Source of the DNA: Mya arenaria
Lineage: Eukaryota > Mollusca > Bivalvia > Myida > Myidae
Reading direction: 5' to 3'
DNA: 64,000 nucleotides
Assembly (NCBI RefSeq): GCF_026914265.1
Contig: NC_069126.1
Location: forward strand, 23,165,473 to 23,229,472
Made by a program: the position numbers and the translations under genes. Under the pieces are notes generated by a model that made no database searches, was not told the DNA's origin, and was given only the letters and a program-made list of their open reading frames with translations. Shown piece after piece: positions 1 to 8,012 of this stretch (its first letter is position 1; the number at the start of each line of letters is the position of its first letter).

Positions 1-2063
1 ACGAAAATGAATGTCATGGGAAGAAACCAATCTTCTGTGAACCATGCCAGTATGATGACTCATTTGTAGAAGCAACGGGATTTTGTGTGACATGTTCCGA
101 GTATTTGTGTCAGACCTGTTGTCGCGATCACAAAAGAAACAAAGTAACAAGAGAACACTCACTATTAAAGAATGATGATATTCCCGTGGACAAAACGCCG
201 TTCACGACCATAAAGCAACTGTCGACCTGTGAAACTCATCCTGATAATGACATCGCATACGAATGCGGAGACCATGAAGTCTTCGTTTGCGTTTTCTGTC
301 TCACTGAGACTCATCGGAAATGCGAAAATGTCCATGATCTAGGGGCTGTTGATTCTTTCGATTCGGATATTAACATAATGGCAGAACTTCAAGACAGAAT
401 ACAGGCTTTACAATCACAAAAGGAAAAGCAACGAAAGACAATTGAAATAGAGCAACAAGAGATTAAAACCAACATTCAAAGTTTGGAAGAGAAATGGAAG
501 GACCATATAACCGGCTTGGGAAATGACCTTGAAACACAGTTAAGCGAAATGTCGATCTCCGAGACGAAGAAACTGATCGAACATATTAACGGCTGTCAAG
601 AAATCCAGACTGAGATAAACAGGAATAAGTCATTGATAGACACGCTTATGAAACACGGAACTAAGCGTCAAATCTCTGTTGTTCTGAGTCGAACGACCCA
701 TGCACGCGCTAATCTGAAAGAGAAACTTCAGACACTGGAACGTCAGCGTCAACAAAGTATCGTCCTTATGAACGTCAAAGAACTTTATTTGCTAACAACG
801 ATCGCCGAGTTATCTATAGAAGAGGAGGGCAAAAATGAACTTGACGTCTTGGAACACACAAGCGATGAAGTGCTTGTCACTTTACATTCTGAAAATGAAC
901 CAAGGGAGACAATCGATAAATCCATACAGACCAGTTTTGATGCCGCAAACTGCGATGCAAACAAAAGGTCGCCAAAAACGCCAAAGAAAATAGATAAATC
1001 CATACAGGCCAGTTTTGATGCCTCGAATCCTGGTGCAAACAAAAAGTTGCCCAAAACGCTAAAGAAAATAGATAAATCCATACAGGCCAGTTTTGATGCC
1101 TCGAACCCTGGTGCAAACAAAAAATTGCTCAAAACGCTAAAGAAAATAGATAAATCCATACAGACTGTCTCTCATGTTGCTATCCCTGATGCAAAACAAA
1201 GGTCATCCAAACGGTTTTTAGAAAGACAAATCGGGCAAAAAATAACTATATTCAATGTTAAAACAGAGACTGACGTATACACGTGCAGTATTTTTGCCGT
1301 TTACTTAACGGAGTACGGAGTCCTCGTTGCTGATTATGGCAACAGCAAACTTAAGCTCATCAATCGTAAATTTGAATTAATTTGTGAACACTCGCTGCCC
1401 GGACAGCCGGTCGATATGTGCTGCGATGGAGAGAATTGCTATGTCTGTTATTCAGACCTAAAGAAAGTGACAGCACTGTGCATAAACAAGACATCCATTT
1501 GGAGTTGTTATGAATATTACACCAAATATCAACCCCTTAGTCTGACTGTGTTCGACTCTCGACTTATGATTTTGTTTGCGTGTGATAAGAATTTTGACAA
1601 CACTGAAGCTGACGATGTACATATTGAAATTCGAAAGGGAAGTTCAATAAATGTTTTCATCTATAAACCCTATAACAACGGTTTTAAAGAAATAAAAGAG
1701 GCAAAGCGAATTTTTCTCTTCGATGCGTCTTCCATAGTTCTATCGGAAAACACGAGGGTGTCCTGCTATACGGTTGACACTGAAACAGAAGAACTACCAG
1801 ATCGAAAATGGTTCTACAAATCATATCAACAAAACGTTCTGGAAAAATCGAAAGGGGTCGCGAAAGATAGTGAAGGGAATGTCTATATTTGTGGTGAAGA
1901 TTCCAACAACGTTCATCAGGCGTCGTCTGCAAATTACAGACGTAACCGTGTGATTGTTCAGAACATCAATAGCCCAATGTGTGTTGCTCTGGACGATCAG
2001 AAAGATAGACTCATAATCGGATGTCGCGATGATAATTATCTGCATGTATACTCCTTCAAATAA
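1..2063 (+). CDS. BBX1: RING-less B-box/coiled-coil protein with propeller-like C-terminus, 5' end outside window
   Basis: The frame is open from the first complete codon (GAA at 3) to the TAA ending at 2063, about 686 residues. By comparison with its paralogs only about 19 N-terminal residues lie outside the window. The order is: B-box 1 (FCEPC, FCVTC, LCQTCC, then His), B-box 2 (CETH, YECGDH, CVFC, ESHRKC), a long charged coiled coil, a linker, and a beta-rich C-terminus with LVADYGNSKLKL and KDSEGNVYICGEDSNNVHQ. There is no RING. Compared with paralogs one glycine codon is missing after CHGKK. The linker carries four 26-residue repeats, against one unit in most paralogs, which makes it the longest copy. 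Family knowledge: TRIM-like proteins oligomerise through the coiled coil and use the C-terminal propeller for recognition. Ligand and function are unknown. No introns are visible. Confidence 0.85.
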   Translation, partial: ENECHGKKPIFCEPCQYDDSFVEATGFCVTCSEYLCQTCCRDHKRNKVTREHSLLKNDDIPVDKTPFTTIKQLSTCETHPDNDIAYECGDHEVFVCVFCLTETHRKCENVHDLGAVDSFDSDINIMAELQDRIQALQSQKEKQRKTIEIEQQEIKTNIQSLEEKWKDHITGLGNDLETQLSEMSISETKKLIEHINGCQEIQTEINRNKSLIDTLMKHGTKRQISVVLSRTTHARANLKEKLQTLERQRQQSIVLMNVKELYLLTTIAELSIEEEGKNELDVLEHTSDEVLVTLHSENEPRETIDKSIQTSFDAANCDANKRSPKTPKKIDKSIQASFDASNPGANKKLPKTLKKIDKSIQASFDASNPGANKKLLKTLKKIDKSIQTVSHVAIPDAKQRSSKRFLERQIGQKITIFNVKTETDVYTCSIFAVYLTEYGVLVADYGNSKLKLINRKFELICEHSLPGQPVDMCCDGENCYVCYSDLKKVTALCINKTSIWSCYEYYTKYQPLSLTVFDSRLMILFACDKNFDNTEADDVHIEIRKGSSINVFIYKPYNNGFKEIKEAKRIFLFDASSIVLSENTRVSCYTVDTETEELPDRKWFYKSYQQNVLEKSKGVAKDSEGNVYICGEDSNNVHQASSANYRRNRVIVQNINSPMCVALDDQKDRLIIGCRDDNYLHVYSFK
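912..1166 (+). repeat. 78-bp in-frame coding repeat in BBX1, four DKSIQ(T/A) motifs
   Basis: The codons for I-D-K-S-I-Q recur at 912, 990, 1068 and 1146, exactly 78 bp (26 codons) apart. Between them lies a Ser/Asn/Pro/Lys-rich spacer. Motifs 1 and 4 read DKSIQT; motifs 2 and 3 read DKSIQA. Neighbouring units are nearly identical in DNA, which suggests recent amplification. The core resembles the dynein light chain LC8 site (DKSTQT in Bim); that reading is an inference. Confidence 0.9.
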
Positions 2064-4140
2064 ATAACATGACGAGCCACTCCGTCATAAATTTTACTAC
2101 TAGTGTGCAAGATTTTACAACACGTCTTCTGGTTTCGCGGTTTGGGGTATTTGCAGAATGTTTATCGATGTAAGCTTTATGTACATAATGAAGGAAGTTT
2201 AATCCTGCATTATGAACATTAATTGCACGAGATTATTTCTATTAGAAATACAAACGTGCTTGGATTGCAAAAGGAGTACTTTGTTTATGAAGTCGAGCTA
2301 GATAAGCTCCATGTTTTATATTGTGATTTGAAGTAAATAGATAGAAATAAAATGTTTTTACCATTTTTGTTAATTAAAGAAGGCATACAAATGATTTATT
2401 CATTATTATACCATTTGAAATTTTATTTTTAAATCTTTAATGTAGGAATGCTGATTTTGTATATCTGTATCGTACCTTAAAAGGGACTCGCTCAAATTAT
2501 TTTTCAGGTTATTCATCTGAAAACATTTATTTTATAGTTATTTTACTTGATGATACCAAAATTGCAGGAAAAAATAATACTTTCGTATGAAAAATAAATG
2601 TTCCGGTAAAAGTGGTGAACGTGCACAGTTCACAGTGCAGTCAAGAAAAAAAAAACCTGAGCGCCTGCACCACTCGGCCACAAGGACTTTTGCAATAGTT
2701 GATGTATATTTTTACCTTTATCGAATACATTGGTTGCATCACGTCATAATATCCATCAACCAATCAGGCTGCTATAATTTGCTGGAATGCCTTACTAACG
2801 GAATTCAAAATTGTGGTCTATAAACAGAGGCGGAATTGAAGTACGAGGAAGCATCATTTGAGGGCAGAACCTTTTAAGTTCGCCCATACCTCATATACGA
2901 CATTTTCATGGTTTGAAATGTTAGCAGGGGATTATTTGGGTACTCCTTAATTTTGTATGGTGCATTTTGAGCCTATTTTATTACCCTTTTCCCGATATAA
3001 ACATAACATATGTTGTTTCGTAATAAACTTTATGAACAAACCGTAAAAATGCATTTTGCAATCAATGAGCGAATCCCTTTAAAAAGTTGGTACTCTTGTT
3101 TCGGCTGGAATCATTCGTTTGCACTTGAAGTTTGTATCTGATGGCTGAGTATTTGAACTTTAATATTGAAAATTATTTGTTTTACTATATTCTTCATTGT
3201 CTTCAAGTTGATTCCTTCTCCGATGCTTCCATGTTGGGACAAGTGTGAGAGTGAGGGTGCGTAAACTGGCTGGCTTAAACATGAATACAATAACCCCAAT
3301 ACTTTGTGTTTATAATCAAACTGTATATGATGCATGTGTGTTGCCTATTTTGCTTGTATATTATGTGGCTCTAGTTTATTTAAGTATTTGTTGAGCCTTA
3401 TTGCTTTCTGATGTACAACAGGTCATTCGTTTTTTTTTGCTTCTGGGTTTTACCCTATTTTCAACTATATTATTATTATATATATTATATTTATAATTAT
3501 ACATGGACAAGGTTAGATATGAAAAAAGGTATGTTTGTTTTAAAATGGTATTAGAATGTTAATTGCACTCTGACGTAAAAATGACTGTTACATTGTGTGT
3601 ATGATTAAAGCTGAATGTGTGCAAATTGTCTCTGTAACCTTCTTAGTAGAACACATTAACTCCTGTATTGGGGCATTAAAAAGAATTGAGGAACTAGCAC
3701 GTGCAATACCTTTCGTACGGATACTATTATTTATAGTTAATTTACGTCTCATCAATATTATCAACTATAGAGTTCATAACAATAATAAAATACATAACCA
3801 CTCAGAATAGAGTTATAGGAGACTATAAAGAATAATAAAAAACGAAAATGCTTCAATGTTAGAAATGTTAAAATTATAAAAAGAACATAATTTTCTAATT
3901 TTATTTGTTACCTGAACTTAAATTATTTTTTAAATTGTTAAACATAGCCTAAAACTGAGCCCGACTAAGTAATAGTTGCTATTGTATATGAGGACTGTAT
4001 TAAATTTTCTGTTTTATCCAAACTAAAACTTAAAAAGTGAGCCATATTCACATATCTTAAATGTCTGCATATTTAATTCAGACATATCACTTATCAAGTC
4101 ATTTTCATCTTTTAAAAGAGTATAATACATTTTTCGGAAA
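2064..4140. other. BBX1 3' flank and spacer, no gene seen
   Basis: AT-rich spacer. An AATAAA at 2346-2351 could be the BBX1 polyadenylation signal. The stretch to about 3.7 kb is closely similar to 38.27-39.98 kb (after BBX7) and more distantly to 28.2-29.6 kb and 41.5-43.3 kb. The part from about 3.73 kb resembles 11.75-12.1 kb and 43.4-43.75 kb. The short open frames here have no recognisable protein features. Confidence 0.7.
2659..2690 (-). mobile_element. tRNA-derived SINE relic, A-box half only
   Basis: On the minus strand this reads GTCCTTGTGGCCGAGTGG followed by TGCAGGCGC. That matches the start of a Ser/Leu-type tRNA, with the RNA polymerase III A box TGGCCGAGTGG at 2670-2680. A T-run follows. 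No B box or complete cloverleaf was found, so this is not a functional tRNA. Related copies are at about 38866-38892 and, more decayed, near 28781-28805. Confidence 0.45.
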
Positions 4141-4985
4141 ATGATCCCTTAATGGCACAATGCTTCGAAGTTAAGTGGTATAAATACTTCCTTCTTTGAA
4201 TAAACCTATTTGGTCATGATTTGGCATGATTTTGAAAAGCTCTCTCGCCAGATAACATATATCATTATACGAGTAAAAATGATTTTATACTTCAAGATTT
4301 TGGAAGCCATAACTCAGTGTGTGTATACCACGTGATATATTGCGTCATAAATGCTAAGTCGGAAGGCAATATTTTGCTTAGAATGCAGACTTTAAACAAA
4401 GATAAGTTCACTATTTCTTCACCATTTTAAATGAAACATAGCGCAGTCTACGCCTCTTACGAAGCCCTGTCTTTGGTCTTTTACCAGAATTTGATTGAGA
4501 GTTTAGTTTTTTAAAACACTTCGACCAACCTTTTCACAATACGGCCGTCTGACGGAGCATTGTCAAAACAATATTTTGGAAAAAGGTTTGTCGAAGTGTT
4601 TGATGAAACTAATCACTTTATTAAACTTTGGTACTAAAACAAAGGCGGGGCTTTTTAAGTGTCGTAGACTGGCCTTTGTTTTTATTTAAAATGCTGTAGT
4701 AAAAGAAAAGTTATCTTTGATTTAAGTCTTCATTGAAAGCAAAATGTTGCCTTCCGACGTAGCATTTATGACGCAATATATCACGTGGTATGCACACACT
4801 GTAACTGACAAATTTGGGAAAAATATAAAAAATGGTCTAAATGTCAAGTAGCACATTCATTTCATCTTTTATTCCAATAGTACAGATTGGGCAGGTCTTA
4901 TTATAAACATCTAGTCTTTCATATCGACCTGTCTCTTACCTTATTGGCGCTACGCCACTTCTGAACTTTGTAACAAGCAGAAAGA
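4141..4985 (-). mobile_element. LINE reverse transcriptase C-terminal fragment, split by a MITE
   Basis: The minus strand encodes pieces of the conserved C-terminus of a non-LTR retrotransposon polymerase. FRSGVAPIR and ETGRYERLDVYNKTCPICTIG lie near 4985-4870, and the tail lies between 4313 and 4141. A MITE at 4315-4801 separates the two parts. At least one in-frame stop is present. The same fragment without the MITE lies at 43799-44135. The LINE clade was not assigned. Confidence 0.6.
4315..4801. mobile_element. Fold-back MITE, family A, copy 1
   Basis: The 487-bp element begins CAGTGTGTGTATACCACGTG and ends with the inverse. The whole element is one large imperfect palindrome with arms of roughly 240 bp. 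It is flanked by TAACT at 4310-4314 and 4802-4806. The paralogous spacer at 43967-43971 has a single TAACT and no element, so this is an insertion. It carries no open reading frame of its own. The superfamily is not assigned because the termini and the 5-bp duplication do not clearly fit one family. Confidence 0.88.
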
Positions 4986-5097
4986 GTTTTAATGTGAATT
5001 AACGTTTATGCAGATATATAACACACTAATGTATTCCTACGCGCTGTCAAAATATGTAGACAAACATTAGAAACGATGTTTCAAAATAAATCACGTC

Positions 5098-5950
5098 GAT
5101 GTCAACAAACTCAATTCCATGATTAAACGAATGGTAAAGAAGGCTGGGCTTAATCCAAACAAGCAACACCCTGATCACAGCACCAGGAAATACCGCGACC
5201 ACGTCCAGAATTGCATCTATAAACAACTATAACCACATAAATCCAAATCAACACAAGGAATTGTCCAGCATCCTGTACTCCAGTCAAAATACCCGTCTAC
5301 TTCCTTGCAAAATGAGCATTTTAGGTACAGTGTGTGTATACCACGTGATAAATTGTGTCATAAATGCTACGTCGGAAGACAATATCTTGCTTCGAATAAA
5401 GACTTAATAAACAAACAAAAAAAATAAACAAAGATAACTTCACTCATTTAAACGATACATAGCGCAGTCTACGCCGCTAACGGAGCCCCATCTTCGGCAA
5501 TTTACCAGAGTTTGATTGAGAGTTTAGTTTCTTTAAACACTTCGACAAACCTTTTCACAATACGGCAATCTGACGGAGCACTGTCAAAACATTATTTTGG
5601 AATCAGATAAGTCGAAGTGTCTGATGAAACTAATCACCTTATCAAACTCCGGTAATAAAACGAAGGAGGAGCTCTTCAAGCGGCATAGACTGCCTTTTGT
5701 TTGCTTTAAATTTGTTGTTGTATAACAAAAGTTATCTTTGTTTTAAATAATCATTTTAAGCAAAATGTTGCTTTCCGACGTAGCTTATATGACGTAAATT
5801 ATCACGTGGTATACACACACTGTAGGTAGTTCGCCAGCAATGCTCAAGTTCACACACTGACACAGTCACTGATTCCACATCAAATCCCACTTTTCTGGTG
5901 GATTTTACAACATTTATGGTGTTCCAATTGTGTCCTTGTGCACATCCATC
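5098..5950 (+). mobile_element. DUF3504/Crypton-type tyrosine recombinase relic, interrupted by a MITE
   Basis: From 5098 the plus strand reads DVNKLNSMIKRMVKKAGL and then a conserved-looking HSTRK. After a gap and frame change it reads ASINNYNHINPNQHKELSSI from about 5210. This matches the last part of DUF3504-type tyrosine recombinases: H-x-x-R box, NNY catalytic tyrosine region, then a tail ending in a Ser/Gly-rich stretch. More tail-like coding (ASNAQVHTLTQSL) resumes after the MITE at 5328-5822. The segment between the HxxR box and the tyrosine, which normally holds the GH box, is missing. It is decayed and non-functional. Confidence 0.6.
5328..5822. mobile_element. Fold-back MITE, family A, copy 2
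   Basis: The 495-bp element has the same CAGTGTGTGTATACCACGTG terminus and full-length palindromic design as the copy at 4315. It is flanked by TAGGTA at 5322-5327 and 5823-5828. It sits inside the recombinase relic, so it is younger than that relic. It has no coding capacity. Confidence 0.88.
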
Positions 5951-6375
5951 AAAATTCATGCTGAAATTGACCAGCTACAATGCGAATTCGCACTATTGAA
6001 AGCGATTGTGACGCTGACTTTTGTTCTTTTTAAACTTCAACCGCCAAATGACATGTACACACTCGTGTGATTACGTATGATGTCACGCAGTTATGACATT
6101 GCTTCTTTTATTGATTTGCTTGATTTAAATGGTTTGAAATATGCATTTTTGTTGTTTTAAGTAAATCATTTGATTATCGGTCGATAATTGAGACATGATT
6201 TATGTTTTTTATTGTTAATTCTTTTTTATGTCGGGTTATTTTCTTTCCTGCGGATGAAGCATACTGAAAACACACAATGTAAATACTTCGGACTATGACA
6301 AGAAAAGTGTATTGAAGCAACTCTGACCTAGATTTCGATCGTAAATGAGTTATGTTTTAATAGAATCTTAAATTC

Positions 6376-6493
6376 GTGTTATTTTGTATGAAGTTTATTA
6401 AACTCGTCATTTAAAGCGATAAATTCTCGGCCGAGCCTCGTTTTTATCGCTTTTAAATGAACTCGTTTAATAAATTCGATACAAAATAAACAC
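6376..6493. repeat. 118-bp near-perfect inverted repeat
   Basis: The left arm starts GTGTTATTTTGTATGAAGTT and is mirrored by the right arm ending in AATAAACAC. The arms are about 50 bp, and the centre is CTCGGCCGAG. It lies about 430 bp beyond the recombinase relic. It could be a terminal structure of that old element or a separate fold-back repeat. Confidence 0.7.
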
Positions 6494-7671
6494 TCATTTG
6501 TGATCCTCTATTTAACACATTCCTAATTGAAACAAATATTAAGCAAATCTAAAGGACACTGATCAATTTACATGTAAAACGTTCGTACCATTTTGCAAAT
6601 TCTGTTTCGTTTTTATTAAATAATGCACATATCAATGTGTTGCCGAACCGGGAATGAGGGTGACGGGCGTATAAGGATCTTAAGACAGCGTATGATTTCC
6701 AACAGACGGGTGTTTGACAGGCCCAGTAAAACAATTTTGCTACAGACAATGTACGCCTAAAAAAGCCTTACACTATATTATTGGCATAGGCTTCGTGAAA
6801 AACGGACCCGAGAAATGTTGTTTTGAAAAGTATTTGCATAAGACTAATTAAAATACGTAGGTATATTTTTAATTATAACAAGTTGTCAGTGATTTCTGGT
6901 CTCAATACCACAACAATACTTAAGTCATAACATGAGCGCAATCTTTCAAACAAGTTTTATCTCATAAAAGAATAAAATGACACAACATCGTACATGTTTT
7001 TACTTGTTCTCTTGGGTTATACTGATGGAAACATTTTGGTCAATATTTTGAAGAAAAAAAGTTCCAGTGCAAATATTGTACTCGAGTTTTTTCTTAAGCA
7101 TATTTTGTTTGCTGAAATTCACAAGTACTCTTGATCAATGATACTTATCAACATACAACATACATAAGGCTAATTAAAAAAGAGAAAATGTATGTGATTT
7201 TAATTCCTGATATGTTGTTCTGTCGGAGACCTGAGATGTATTGAGAGTCAACTAAAGTATTCTCGTGAAATTGAGGCCTGAACTTATATGTTTGTGTGCA
7301 CATGAATGTTTATCGCTTTATCACACATAGTAACCAACAAAAGAATATCATTTTCAGCTAACACGCCTCAAGCTTAATTCAATTACTTATTGATGGTTTA
7401 GTGTATAAAAATCAGGTTTTTCGTTTGCATTTTTGTGCCCAAAATGTTTCTCAATATAATGTTTTTGTCACAACTATAAATTTAAAAAAACGAACCAAAC
7501 TTCCTTCCATGTTAAATTATATCAGTATGTTAGCAAAACCTCACGAGGCCTTATACCATATTACACAGACCTTAAGCAAAGTAAGTTTGCAATTATCTAC
7601 GCTCTAGTTATTTAATGGGTACATAGCTGAATGAATAGTTCTTTAAGATTACAACTCTTCTCCTACAAGCG
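6494..7671. other. Spacer upstream of BBX2, no gene seen
   Basis: This AT-rich region resembles the spacers before BBX3 (12.48-13.5 kb), BBX6 (30.3-30.95 kb) and BBX9 (45.05-46.2 kb). It is part of the duplicated unit that carries the B-box genes. No coding or RNA gene was recognised. Confidence 0.6.
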
Positions 7672-7720
7672 TATCGGCATGTATTGGATTTCCGATAACA
7701 ACGATAAAAGCATGAAATGA
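7672..7720 (+). promoter_or_regulatory. Conserved upstream block of BBX2 with TATCGG/CCGATA inverted repeat
   Basis: TATCGG at 7672-7677 and CCGATA at 7692-7697 form a spaced inverted repeat around an ATTGG (inverted CCAAT-like) core. A similar block lies upstream of BBX3, BBX6 and BBX9, always some 225-295 bp before the ATG. A second shared patch, TATTGTCAGC(G/A)AATA, follows about 120 bp downstream and looks TATA-like in some copies. A promoter role is inferred from position and conservation only. Confidence 0.45.
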
Positions 7721-7934
7721 CACTTGAAAAGGCTGATTTAAAACACGAACTGTTTTTGCGGTATGATCTGACGTATTCTGATTAAGTGTAGAAGTATTGT
7801 CAGCAAATACATATTTTGACAAGGACTTCAGTAAGTAATCTTTTATCGCATTTGCCTATATTTCGAACAGAGTTTCACTTCAATAGCGTTCTTGTGTGTG
7901 GATACATTATTATTTAGTGTATAACTTGAAAATA

Positions 7935-8012
7935 ATGATCTGTGAAAATGGCAACGCACCGTCAGGAAAATGTTCAGTGCCAGGAAACGTCAGCGGAAAA
8001 GAACGAAAATGA
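7935..8012 (+). promoter_or_regulatory. Upstream ORF overlapping the BBX2 start
   Basis: An ATG at 7935 lies 13 bases before the main ATG in another frame. It opens a 25-codon ORF that ends at TGA 8010-8012 inside the coding region. The same upstream ATG is present before BBX5 (26325), BBX6 (31248) and BBX9 (46533) but is lost in BBX3. Whether it is in the mRNA is not known. Confidence 0.4.

Noticed and set aside
785-1159. Minus-strand repeat ORF opposite the BBX1 linker
   Set aside because: It is the antisense shadow of the 78-bp coding repeat in BBX1.
2659-2690. tRNA-Ser gene
   Set aside because: Only the A-box half is present. There is no anticodon arm, B box or acceptor stem.
7942-7947. 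Start of BBX2 two codons upstream at GTG (also at BBX3, BBX5, BBX6, BBX9)
   Set aside because: GTG is not a usual eukaryotic start. The ATG two codons later has a good context and is conserved in all copies.
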